64,000 bases of DNA. It comes from Eurosta solidaginis. Its lineage: Eukaryota; Arthropoda; Insecta; Diptera; Tephritidae. Below the pieces are notes generated by a model, which had not been told where the DNA came from, did not search any database, and saw only the letters and a program-made list of their open reading frames with translations. The translations under genes and the position numbers were made by a program. Positions 22,906 through 33,385 of this stretch are shown here, piece by piece (position 1 is the first letter of the stretch; every line of letters starts with the position of its first letter). The stretch covers positions 56,573,346 to 56,637,345 of the forward strand of contig NC_090324.1 of the NCBI RefSeq assembly GCF_040869045.1, written 5' to 3'.

Positions 22906-23425
22906 AAGAAATTTAATTTAAGAAAAGCACATGTGCAAACAAAATATGCGCGGTCGAAATACACCCACACGTATATGTCCAAAAGACAAAACGAAAATAC
23001 AAACCGTGCAACAAATTTGATGAAAAACACAATAAGACACGTGCGCATGATTAGATACAGTTGAAATCACTGAATTTATTCTGTAAAGTGAACGAAGAAA
23101 GAACATTTGAAAAAATAAACTGGAAGAGAAAAACATCATTGCCACAATTTTCTACTATGTTTTTGTTTAACGATACGACATACATATAGAAGGAATCCCC
23201 AATGTATTATAAATATTGAAATCAATTGAAAATGAAGAAATGCTCAATTTTGAAACGAAAACTACATAAATATTGAACACACCTGTTGATCCTCCATAGT
23301 TCATAACTAAAAGACCTAAGGTCATTATACATCGAAAGTACGATGTGATAGATATGTTGTGTTGTGGTGTATCTCTTTCCATTGTATCTGGAAAATCCCT
23401 ATTGCCAAAATGGCAACCATGTTGT
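22906..23425. repeat. Repeat flank shared with 28.7-29.2 kb
   Basis: Matches 28,698-29,217 (TTTAATTTAAGAAAAGCACA, then CACGTGCGCATGATTAGATA, then TGATCCTCCATAGTTCATAA). In the second copy it leads on into the 201-codon ORF; here it is cut at 23,425 and joined to BEL2 RNase H sequence. This shows that the two BEL copies share flanks and arose by duplication. Confidence 0.7.
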
Positions 23426-23429
23426 GGCG

Positions 23430-24355
23430 GCATATGCTTCTTCCGAAGCATCGCTGAATCCATGTATTTCGACGCTGTCCTTTGGGGTAAAATGAACCCA
23501 TCGCGGTATGCGGATATCGTTGATTTTTCCGTATTCTTGCATAAATGCGGTCCAACCATCTAGAGTAGTTTGATGACACTTCTTCGTCCCAACCCGTGCC
23601 TTCCAACCAAATATTTTGCATTATAATCTTGGCTACAATTATCACTGGTGCCAGCCAGCCAAGACGGTCGAACAGCTTCGCAATCGCAGAAAGTATAGCC
23701 CTTTTTGTGATGGCATCGATGTTTTCAAAAGGTTTAGCAGTAAAATAGAATAGGTCGGAATGCGCGTTCCACTTAATGCCTAGAGCTTTAACCATACTAG
23801 TATCTTCAAACTCTAGGAAGTCCTCTGTTAATAAACGCTGCTTCGGTATACCTTGCAGAATTTTCTTGCAGTTGGACATCCATTTTCGCAATGGGAAACC
23901 TGCCGATTGCAATGCCGATGATATCTGTCCCTTGCCCTTATCGCAGTTTCGATGCTGTGTCCACCGGCGGGTACGTCATCAACGTACATACAATTTCGCA
24001 AGATATCTGCTGCCATTGGATGCGAGGTCTCCACGTCATCAGCCATTTGGTGTAGTGTCCGAATCGCAAGGTACGGAGCACAATTAACCCCAAAGGTCAC
24101 CGTTTTCAATTCTTAAATGTTAATTGGGTTTTTGGGGCGTTTGCGAAATATGATTCGCTGGTATTTTGTTTGGTTTTCATTAACCCATATTTGGCAGTAC
24201 ATTTTATCTATGTCGCAGTTAAATACCTATTTGAACAGCCGCCAACGTAGTATAAGGATTGTTAGGTCGGACTGAAGAATCGGACCTGGATATAAGGCAT
24301 CATTTAGACTTTTGCGATTAGTGGTAGTGCAAGATGCATTAAATACGACTCTGAC
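23430..24355 (-). pseudogene. BEL2 reverse transcriptase and RNase H start
   Basis: Follows the protease frame after a stop. It reads LYPGPILQSDLT, then NCDIDKMYCQIWV (motif A, catalytic Asp), LKTVTFGVNCAPYLAIRTL (motif B region) and NCMYVDDVPAGGHSIETA (motif C YVDD). The connection domain (KRAILSAIAKLFDRLGWLAP) comes next, ending at the first RNase H motif. Several stops and a frameshift are present. RT motifs A and C are both intact, unlike in BEL1, which ends before them. Confidence 0.8.
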
Positions 24356-25306
24356 CTATGTTGTTGTACTTCCCTCCTTTAAAACAGCATGGGGAGGGAG
24401 GAGGTAACAGTCATTTGAGTCTGGCGGGATATTACTGACTTGTTTCATATGCGCTAAGGTTTCATATTCAGATACAACTCTGTTGTATTCTGTTTTTAGG
24501 TCGAGATTTTTAGCTATTCGTGTCTCATTGCGATAAAATTGAGAACACGCACTTCTTAGAGAGGCACCTAAGCTAAATTCTTTCCTAAAGGGTAAGGAGA
24601 CAACGTATTTGCCATCGTTGTTCCGAACTGTTGTGTATTTGTACAGCTCTTCGCAGTAAGTGTCATCTTTGTTGATGCTCCTCAGCTTTGGAATTTCCTC
24701 TATCTCCCAAAAAGCTACTAGTTGTTTATCTAAAGTGACCTCGTTGAAATATGAAACTAGGGTTTTATTTGTATCAACCGCATCTGTCCGGCCTGTCAAA
24801 ATCCAGCCGAACACCGTTTCCTGTGCTATTAATGTGTTTAGCACATCTTTCCTAATGCCGCCTAACATAATTTGAAGGTATATATCTCCGCTCAGAATTA
24901 GATCGACGGGCTCATTGACAAAGAATCGTTTTTCAGCCAGTGCTAAGTCAGGGAATGCTTGCCTAGTCATTGCGTTTATTTGGCAAGTTGGAAGATTCCC
25001 TTTCAGTTGTGGTAAAACCAGCATGATCGTATTGATCTCGATTAATGGGTCGGTTGGTGACCGCAGTTCTATATTGCACGCTTCTTTTACTTGTGAAGAC
25101 ATTGTATTATTGCTGTCCGAAACTTGGGCATGCAGGTGTTTGGATGGCAGATTAATTCTGCGCTTTAGTTTCTCGGTAATGAATGAACATTCAGATCCCG
25201 AGTCTATTAGAGCTCTCGCGGAATAGTCAACAGCATTAAAATGAATATTAACCTGAGCTGTCCCTAGTAATACCCCTTTATTTTTATTAGCAAAACATGA
25301 GTTCAC
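24356..25306 (-). CDS. BEL2 protease (DUF1758) to RT start, open frame
   Basis: A 316-codon uninterrupted frame. It has the retropepsin active site ARALIDSGSECSF, NEPVDLILSGDIYLQIML, the AQETVFGWILTG block, and the linker to RT ending in YLLPPHAVLKEG. The family protease matures the Gag-Pol polyprotein. The first Met falls inside the polyprotein, so this is a fragment of a longer frame and not an independent gene. It is the longest undamaged retroelement frame in the BEL copies. Confidence 0.8.
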   Translation of the reverse strand: MNSCFANKNKGVLLGTAQVNIHFNAVDYSARALIDSGSECSFITEKLKRRINLPSKHLHAQVSDSNNTMSSQVKEACNIELRSPTDPLIEINTIMLVLPQLKGNLPTCQINAMTRQAFPDLALAEKRFFVNEPVDLILSGDIYLQIMLGGIRKDVLNTLIAQETVFGWILTGRTDAVDTNKTLVSYFNEVTLDKQLVAFWEIEEIPKLRSINKDDTYCEELYKYTTVRNNDGKYVVSLPFRKEFSLGASLRSACSQFYRNETRIAKNLDLKTEYNRVVSEYETLAHMKQVSNIPPDSNDCYLLPPHAVLKEGSTTT

Positions 25307-25579
25307 ATTATTAATCGGAGCATTTTCTCTTTCAGCATTGCGTCGTATTTGAGCTTCTCGTTACATAGATGCTCCGATAGAGTCTGAAGTATTTATTGGT
25401 TTTGGCTGATTTGAAATATGAAGCAGCGTATGATGTCTTAAATGACATGTGGCACAGTTCATTTGACTGGTGCACTTTGTTACCGAATGGCCAGCAGAAA
25501 GGCAGTTTATACACCCATGTCTGCTCTTAATTTTTTCAAACTGTTTATTGGGTGTTAAACGTAAGAAATTGTCACACTT

Positions 25580-26595
25580 TCAAATTCGATGTGCAGGACT
25601 TTTGCACATCTTACACGTAGGTTTGACTACACTTGAACTTTCCTGATAGGACCCTAATTTTTTAGCAGATGTATCTGTTGTCGAACGAGATATTTGTGGC
25701 TTTGAGGTTTTGTAAACTGTATCCTCTCTCAGATCAGTCACGGTTTCTAGGGTTTGGAAAGGATTGGATAAGAATCTGTCCATATCAGCCCATTTTGAAA
25801 TGTCCGTTTTGTTTTCAATTGTTTGTTCCCAGAGTGCCAGTGTGGTTTCTGGCAGTTTTGTGGAACATAGATTTGTTATAATTGCATCGCAGTTTGATAT
25901 GTCTATATGATGACATAGGAGCGCCGAGATGCAATTATTTCTTTCACGTTGCAGTTTCTTTATAGAGCTACCGCATTCACTCTCAACTGCTTTCAAACTA
26001 AAAAGAATTTTTAATTGGTCGTTTACTAAGATACGTTTATTTTCGTATCTGTCACAAAGATTTTTCCACGCTGTTTCGAAATCGTCTTTCGTTAAAAGAC
26101 ATCGCCCAACTATCTCTTTGGCCTCACCTTGATTCTTTTGGTTTAAGTAATATAATTTTTCTACTGCTTCGATGTTTTGTTACGAATATATATAGAAGTG
26201 AACATGTCTCTAAACGAAGGCCAAGAAAGGTAATCTCCTTTGAAAACGTCCGTATCACACGGTGGCAGGCGCACGCGATATTCCCCATCTCCTGAGCTTT
26301 CTTCTTTCTTTTCAGCTTTCTCAAGTTTTTCCGAAAGTTTACCCATCGCTGCCTGGCACTTGAGAAAGTTGAAGTATGTAACTTTATGATTCTTTTTAAT
26401 GGCCGATTGCTCTTTTGCCTCAAGTTCTGAGGAGCTCAAGAGTTCTTCATATGTCTGCTTCGCCTTCTCCCATAGCGGTTTCAACTCCTCGTTTTGGACT
26501 AAGAGGGTGTGTTTTGTATGATGTGAAGGGGACATATCATTATAGTCATTTTCAAACTCTGTCACTGCTTCTGCTTGGCGTATATATGTATCCAT
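25580..26595 (-). pseudogene. BEL2 gag (DUF1759)
   Basis: Same start (MDTYIRQAEAVTEFENDY) and domain order as BEL1 gag. The N-terminal frame is open for 144 codons to about 26,161, where a frameshift lies next to the KLYYLNQ stretch. The C-terminal part (25,996-25,580) includes SSSVVKPTCKMCKSPAHRI, the first zinc knuckle that BEL1 has lost. A stop near 25,578 precedes the second knuckle (CINCLSAGHSVTKC on the opposite reading of 25,440-25,520). Confidence 0.8.
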
Positions 26596-27214
26596 TATAT
26601 CAGAAAATTTATTGAAATATTAATTAATTAATTGCCTTTGCAGAGAGTATTAAGTGAAAATAAACTGTAACGAAGGACTGTGTTCGAGAGAGATTTCTCG
26701 AGGAAGTGGCCTTGAAGCTTGCGAGAAAGCTAGGAATTAATTTAAAGAATGTGCAATTTCGTGGTGGCAGCGACACGCACCGACGTAATTGTTAAAAGAA
26801 TGCTTTAATGCAGATGTGCCAATGACTTGTGTAAGCCAATAAGTACTGGCTAGTGAAAAAGTGGTGTTAGTGAAACAATATACATATATGAACGCTCGTT
26901 ATGGACTTTTAGAGAGCCTAACCAAGGACTGTGTTAAGAATTTTAAAGTGATTAGTGTCTATATATCACCAAAATAGATCAGTCAAAACTGATTTGTGTA
27001 TTGCCGCAAGTGAGAATAAGAAATTCTTCAATTTTTTGTTTTAAAAATTGTATGAGAACTAAGCCTATTGGCCACCCAAACAACATCAACAATATGTGTG
27101 TATGAAACTAAGTGCACTCTGTGCTATAGCAACAAACCAAATTGCAAACGTACTGCCCGTGTAAATAAGAGCAAGCGATTTGTATGTGAGAAAAAATTTT
27201 ATTTAATTAAATAT

Positions 27215-27575
27215 GCGCCCCGTGGTGTGATGGTAGCGTGCTCCGCCTACCACACCGGATGCCCTGGGTTCAAAGCCCGGGCAAAGCAACATCAAAAATT
27301 TTAGAAATAAGGTTTTTCAATTAGAAGAAAATTTTTCTAAGCGGGGTCGCCCCTCGGCCGTGTTTGTTTGGCAAGCGCTCCGGGTGTATTTCTGCATTGG
27401 AAAGCTCTCAGTGAAAACTCATCTGCCTTGCAGATGCTGTTCGGACTCGGCATAAAATCATGTAGGTCCCGTCCTGCCAATTTGTAGGGAAAATCAAGAG
27501 GAGCACGACGCAAATTGGAAGAGAAGCTCAGCTTTAAATCTCTTCGGAGGTTATCGCGCCTTACATTTATTTTTC
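27215..27575 (+). mobile_element. tRNA-derived SINE, copy 2
   Basis: Head CCCCGTGGTGTGATGGTAGC (A box) and GGGTTCAAAGCCCGGGCAAA (B box, well preserved). The body ends GGTTATCGCGCCTTACATTT. It is absent from the equivalent place in BEL1 (around 21,895), so it inserted after the duplication or was lost from one copy. Head sequence is closest to tRNA-Gly by my reading. Confidence 0.85.
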
Positions 27576-28143
27576 TAAATTAAATTTACAAGTTTCTGAA
27601 TAAGTAACTTTAACATATCGAATTTTTGTGCTGTGGATTAAATGAATTTCTTCAGATAAATCCTGCAAAGGTGAAAGTAGAAAAAAGGCCAAAGCAGTGT
27701 TTGAGGTTATGTTAACCTTTTAGAGCACTGTTATGCTACCTTGAGCTGTGTCCGGACAATCTTTCAGCGGGTGGGGGATCGTTCCAGATAGTCACAAGGC
27801 GTGATGCACAAACTTTAAATAATTGCGTTAAGCGCCTTTTTTCCACGACATATAAAATTTTCACTTCACAAAATCACTTGCACGGTTTAATATAAATCAA
27901 AAATTTATTATTTTATTTGAAATTTTTATTAAAAAGGCAAAAGCAAACCCTACCTAGCACGGACTAAAATGTGATTTGGTATTGTGTCTTCCTCGAATCT
28001 TCTTTGTATCACCAAGAAATTGTAGTTATCACTTTTTTGTGTGTGCCAATTGCTGATGATTATTATCACGATTGTAACGAACTGCTTCTTCGATGTTCTC
28101 TAAAGGAGTGGAGTGGAGTGGACTGTATTTTAAAAGATGGATC

Positions 28144-28690
28144 ATCAACAATTGCGCGGTGATAACGGCGCGCACCCAAGTAATTGCAAAAGGATATGTG
28201 TTTAGGCAAAAAGAGGAGAAAATAAAAACACCAAAAGTTTCGTGTTAATAAAAAGGAATTACAAATGGATTGTTTTATTAACCATACAGAAATACAACAA
28301 GTGTTAAGAAATGGTTTAACAAATCTTGTGGAAAATGGTATATATGTAATAATAATTTTGAAAATTTGCACTTACGTGAACGTGAGATTATGTGTACCTT
28401 TGTTGGCTGCTGGATTCAAAGAGGGCGAGCCTCTTTGCGACAGGAGCCATTGAACCCACGATACAGCTCCTTCGTTGGGTTTCCCGGCAACAAAGTTGCC
28501 GTACCGCGAGCTCACAGTGGTAAAAATCTAAGATACAAACGTAATATCACTCACACATGCCTGTGTGTATTAGTGATCACAAGCATATGTGGGTGCTAGT
28601 AAACGAATGAATTTAACCAAAGAAAATTATGTTACGAGGGGGGGGGGGGGGGGGGAGATACATTTAGGCCTGTGGCCTAAATAAACTCCA
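28144..28690 (-). repeat. Block L, minus copy 2 (BEL2 side)
   Basis: Inverse copy of 17,159-17,697, with an extended homopolymer-G run at about 28,638-28,656. Confidence 0.5.
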
Positions 28691-28822
28691 TGTTCAACGC
28701 AAGAAATTTAATTTAAGAAAAGCACATGTGCAAACAAAATATGCGCGGTCGAAATACACCCACACGTATATGTCCAAACGACAAAACGAAAATACAAACC
28801 GTGCAAAAAATTTAATGAAAAA

Positions 28823-28952
28823 CACAATAAAACACGTGCGCATGATTAGATACAGTTGAAATCACTGAATTTATCCTGTAAAATGAACGAAGAAAGAACA
28901 TTTGAAAAAATAAACTTGAAGAAAAAACCTCATTGCCACAATTTTCTACTAT
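28823..28952 (+). repeat. Inverted repeat, left arm
   Basis: About 130 bp (CACAATAAAACACGTGCGCA to CAATTTTCTACTATG) repeated in inverse orientation at 29,974-30,104 around the 201-codon ORF. Confidence 0.75.
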
Positions 28953-29343
28953 GTTTTTGTTTAACGATACGACATACTTACAGAAGGAATTCTCAATGTA
29001 TTATAAATATTGAAATCAATTAAAAATGAAGAAATACTCAATTATGAATCGAAACTACATAAATATTGAACAGACGTGTTGATCCTCCATAGTTCATAAC
29101 TAAAAGACCTAATGTCATTATACATCGAAAGTGCGATGTGACAGATATGTTATGTTGTGGTGTATCTCTTTCCATTGTATCTGAAAAATCCCTATTGCCA
29201 AAATGACAGCCATGTTCATTGTTCATACTCTTGTTTAAGAAAACTCGATCAAATGCAGATGAATCAGTACAACACATCATAAATACATTTCTTCATAACT
29301 TTTTTTTTTAATTTTTTTATTCTTAAGCCATCAGAGTAAAAAG

Positions 29344-29949
29344 TTAGTAAGTGTGTAGGGGACAACAATTTTCGGGGACGCTGGTGAATATATTCGTTGA
29401 AATCGAGGGACCATTAGTTAGGTTACCAAATAATTGTAGCGATATTGTTTCGAAAACAGGTTGCCGAATGTTTCTGATGTTTACTTGATCCGTATTTCGA
29501 AGAAACATTGTATATGTAAATCCTCTGGCTATCAGATTTGGTAGTTGTAAATTTGCAAGTTCAATGGCAACAGTAAACGGTCCGGTATATTCGTTTTCCC
29601 AATAAGTGATTTCTCGTCGTGAAAGAAGATTGAACATGTTGCGCCGAACCGTTGTTTGTTGGGACAGTTGTGTAATGAAGATATATTGAAAATTTTCAGC
29701 AAGGAAGCGACCATTTGAAAAGAACCAGCTGAAATTTGCGGAATGTCGGGTTTTGATTTCGAGAAATCTAAAATATTGACCGAAATAATGCATCAGCGCT
29801 TCGTCGTAAAAAATGCGATGAGCTCGATAATCTCTAATTCTTGTTGCCAAAATCCCAGCCAAAAATGAATTTGCCGATGCGAAATGTATGACACTTTCAT
29901 CAGAATGCAGTTGGCGGGCAATTTCCAAGATTATTTCAACTGTATTCAT
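29344..29949 (-). CDS. Uncharacterised 201-aa protein, possibly F-box-like N-terminus
   Basis: An intact frame without stops, which stands out in a window of broken genes. The N-terminus (VEIILEIARQLHSDESVIHF, then SANSFLAGIL) resembles the F-box pattern of a leucine-rich helix pair, but the usual LPxE is not exact, so this is tentative. The rest is rich in Phe, Asn, Arg and Tyr and has no motif I know. It lies between ~130-bp inverted repeats. A damaged partial copy (the C-terminal third, from MFLRNTDQVNIRNIR) is at 39,211-39,365 next to Helitron helicase sequence. It is therefore repeat-borne, probably a transposon accessory or cargo gene. Confidence 0.5.
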   Translation of the reverse strand: MNTVEIILEIARQLHSDESVIHFASANSFLAGILATRIRDYRAHRIFYDEALMHYFGQYFRFLEIKTRHSANFSWFFSNGRFLAENFQYIFITQLSQQTTVRRNMFNLLSRREITYWENEYTGPFTVAIELANLQLPNLIARGFTYTMFLRNTDQVNIRNIRQPVFETISLQLFGNLTNGPSISTNIFTSVPENCCPLHTY

Positions 29950-29973
29950 GGTTGATTCTGAAGTTTTCGATTC

Positions 29974-30104
29974 ATAGTAGAAAATTGTGGCAAGGATGTT
30001 TTTCTCTTCAAATTTATTTCTTCAAATGTTCTTTCTTCGTTCATTTTACAGAATATATTTAGTGATTTCAACTGTATCTAATCGTGCGCACGTGTTTTAT
30101 TGTG
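29974..30104 (-). repeat. Inverted repeat, right arm
   Basis: Inverse of 28,823-28,952. It ends at the 5' boundary of the RTE LINE. Confidence 0.75.
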
Positions 30105-30527
30105 GGGAAAGCTTCTGACCGCCATTCACCTGGGAATGGCCAGAGCAATTATTTTGCATGCGGTTGAAGCAGCTCACTACTGCCGGTCGGTTGCGGCCAA
30201 GTATTCTCTGAGTAGCCGCTAAACATCCGTTTAGCGGTGAGCTAATGTGAGAAGGCGACAACTGGCTAGGCCACTCTGACATAATCGGTTTAAGGGCTAG
30301 CCGGGGGAGATCTCATCGGCAGCGTATGTACGCCTATAGGTGCGGCTGCAAGCGTGCGTCTGTCTTGCGTGCAAGTAATATTTACACCCCCGCTGAGCGG
30401 GGTTGTGCGCTGGGCTTGGGACCCGCCACGTAAAACTATACTCCAATGAAATATAACAACAAGCCTGGGATAAATACGCCCTCTATTGATGACGACCATG
30501 GCAAACGTTTGAAGGTCAATGAATTGA

Positions 30528-31185
30528 TTGCCATGCACCTGGAACGTCCGCTCCCTGAATGGGATTGGTGCAGATGCCCGGCTGGTTGATGTCCCCGTCA
30601 AAGCAAAATCTGACATCACCGCCATCCAAGAAATGCGTTGGACGAAGCAAGGAAGAAAGAAGATCAAAAATTGTGACATATATTGGAGTGGCCATACGAA
30701 TAAGCGCAGTTTCGGCGTCGGATTCGTGGTGGGAGAGGGACTTTGTCGCCAAGTGCTGGCGTTCACGCCTGTGGACGAGCGTCTCGCCGCTATCCGAATA
30801 ATTTTTTAATATATCATTCATCTGCCCCCATGCGCCGACAGAGGAGAAAGACGATGAGGTAAAAGACACTTTTTATGAACAATTAGAACGCACATACGAG
30901 CGCTGCCCCCGTCATGATATAAAAGTCGTGCTTGGCGACTTTAACGCCAGGGTGGGAAAAGAAGGTATTTTTGGCCCTACAGTCGCAAAGTTCAGCCTAC
31001 ACAATGAAACTTATCCTAACGGACTGACGCTGATTGACTTTGCCGGCGCTCGAAACATGGTCATATCCAGCACGAGGTTCATGCATAAAAATATACATCA
31101 AGCTACATGGCTGTCTCCTGATCGAAATACTCGCAATCAGATCGATCACGTAATGATAGACGACGGCATGCCTCCAGTGTTTTAG
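30528..31185 (+). pseudogene. RTE endonuclease domain
   Basis: Reads CTWNVRSLNGIG, AIQEMRWTKQG (catalytic Glu) and SFGVGFVVGE. After a break at 30,807 comes LGDFNARVGKEG (Asp/Asn catalytic pair), NGLTLIDFAGARNMVISSTRF and NQIDHVMID. Together these are the conserved blocks of the RTE APE-like endonuclease that nicks target DNA. The final SDHYLV block appears in another frame near 31,215. Confidence 0.8.
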
Positions 31186-32105
31186 ACGTGCGCACGATAC
31201 GAGGACCTAACATCGACTCGGACCATTATCTCGTTGCAGCCAAAATACGCACCCGCCTCAACGCGGCTAAAACCAAGGAACAAAAATACAAGGAAAGCTA
31301 GACGTCGAAAAGCTTAAATCACATAGACTGCCAATGATTTCGCAACTCGACTCTCACAACCTGCTCTTTGAGAGCACAACTCATCCTGAAGGAATACAGG
31401 AGCAGTGGGAGCATATCGTACTGCCGCCGAGGAAAAAATTGGTTACCGGCGGCCACGAAAAAACAACCGGTACGATGAAGAATGCCGCGTTGCAACCGAA
31501 AGAAAATACGCTGCCTACAGGGCTACGTTAAAAGCGAGCGCGACAAGAGGAGTGCGTGAACGCTATCGTGAGTTGAAAAGGGAAGCGAGACGCTTTTCAG
31601 GAAGAAAAAAGCAGAAGCAGAAAGGCGTGAGTGCGAGGAGCTTCAGCTGCTAGCCACCAGGAATAACGCCCGAAAATTCTACCAAAAAATACGGCGACAG
31701 ACGGAAGGTTTTAAGACCGGGGCAAACTCCTGTAGAAATGAAAACGGCGACCTTGTAATTGATGTCCAGAGAGTGCTTAGATTATGGAGGGAATACTTCT
31801 CTGCTCTACTAAATGGAGGCAGCAATTCACCGCGCAGAGATAAAGAACCCGATATATGTCCCCCCGCCCGATTATGACGAAGTTAGAATAGCAATAACCA
31901 GATTGAAAAACAACAAGGCCGTAGGAGCGATGGATTGCCCGCGGAGCTATTCAAGTACGGCGACGAGGAGTTGGTAAGGCGCATGCAGCAGCTTTTTAGC
32001 AAAATATGGGCGGACGAGTCCACAAGAAGGGGCATACTGCAAAATGCAACCAACTATCGTGGAATCAGCCTTCTTAATATCGCATATAAGGTCCTTTAAA
32101 GTGTA

Positions 32106-33060
32106 TTGTGCGAAAGATTGAAGCCCACCGTGAACCGGCTGATTGGACCTTATCAGTGCGGCTTCAGACCTGGTAAATCTACCATCGATCAGATTTTCAC
32201 AATGCGCCAAATCTTGGAAAAAAACTGTGAAAAGAGAATTGACACACATCACCTCTTCGTCGACTTTAAAGCCGCCTTCGACAGCATGAAAAGGAGCTGC
32301 CTATATACCGCTATGTCTGAATTTGGTTTCCCCGCAAAACTTATACGGCTGTGCAAAATGACGCTGAGCAACACCATCAGCTCAGTAAGAATTGGGGAAG
32401 GACCTCTCCGAGCCGTTTGAAACTAAACGAGGTTTCAGACAGGGTGACGCCCTATCGTACGATTTCTTTAATTTGATGCTGGAGAAAATTATACTGGCTG
32501 CAGAACTTAACCGCACTGGAACAATATACTATGAAAGCGTGCAATTACTGGCATATGCTGATGACATTGATATCATCGGCCTAAACACCCGCGCTGTTAG
32601 TTCTGCTTACTCCAAACTGGAAAAAGAAGCGGTAAAGATGGGTTTGATGGTGAATGAGGACAAAACGAAGTACCTGCTGTCATCCAGCAAAGAGTCAGCG
32701 CGTATACGCCTTGGCAACCACGCTACAGTTGGCAGACATAATTTCGAAATAGTAAAAGACTTCGTTTATTTGGGAACTAGCATCAACACTAGCAACAAAA
32801 TCAGTACTGAAATCCAGCGAAGAATCAATCTTGCCAACAAATGCTACTTTGGACTAGGTAGGCAATAGAAAAGTAAAGTCCTCTCTCGGCGAACGAAATT
32901 CATACTCTACAAGTCATTTATCGTACACGTGCTGCTATATGGGGCAGAAGCATGGACCATGACAACAGCAGATGAAGCGGCTTTGGGAGTGTTCGAGAGA
33001 AAAGTTCTTCGAAAGATTTATGGACCCTCTACGCGTTGGCGATGGCGAGTACCGAAGAAG
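32106..33060 (+). pseudogene. RTE reverse transcriptase
   Basis: GPYQCGFRPGKSTIDQIF, then HHLFVDFKAAFDSMKR (motif A), ETKRGFRQGDALSYDFFNLM (motif B) after a frame change near 32,395, and LLAYADDIDIIG with YADD at 32,554-32,565. FVYLGTSINTSNKISTEIQRR follows and a TAG at 32,866 closes the frame, with VLLYGAEAWTM and FERKVLRKIYGP downstream in another frame. The RT catalytic residues are intact. The N-terminal RT region (31,900-32,100) survives only in pieces. Confidence 0.85.
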
Positions 33061-33385
33061 ATTTAATGATGAGCTGAACGAGCTATACGCATACATCAAC
33101 ATAGTCCAGCGAATTAAAACGCAGCGGACTGCACTGGATAGGCCATGTTATGCAAATGAAAGATGATGCTCCGGCCAAGAAAGTGTTTCTATCGGAACCC
33201 ACCTATGGAAGCAGAGTTAGAGGGCGGCCCCCACTCCGTTGGAAGGGACCAGGTGGAAAACGATTTAAACTCCCTTGTGTGACCAATTGAGGCCGGTTGG
33301 CGGAGCGAAGGAGCGACTGGGGCGCTTGTTGGACGGCCATAACCGTTTAGACGCTTAAGCGCCAATTAAGTAAGTAAGTAATTGT

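Larger units (their letters stand above)
23426..28690 (-). mobile_element. BEL/Pao retrotransposon copy BEL2
   Basis: Minus-strand element from block L (28,690-28,144) through leader, gag, protease, RT and the first RNase H motif, truncated at about 23,426. It is the most complete BEL copy here. It carries a SINE at 27,215-27,575 in its leader. Confidence 0.8.
30105..33385 (+). mobile_element. RTE-clade LINE
   Basis: Has an APE endonuclease of the RTE/BovB (CFDP2-like) type followed by RT, and ends in a TAAG tandem tail (33,368-33,383), typical of RTE elements. The region 30,105-30,520 is probable 5' untranslated sequence. Left neighbour is the inverted-repeat arm; right neighbour is intron sequence of Helitron B. 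Multiple frameshifts and stops. Confidence 0.8.

Noticed and set aside
23345..23563. Plus-strand frame over the BEL2/flank junction
   Set aside because: Shadow of the RNase H and repeat sequence on the other strand.
27215..27300. tRNA gene at the SINE head
   Set aside because: A and B boxes are present, but there is no acceptor stem and the sequence continues into the SINE body. It recurs at 14.5 kb.
29344..29949. Firm F-box assignment
   Set aside because: The leucine pattern is suggestive, but the LPxEI signature is imperfect and there is no second domain; kept only as a possibility.
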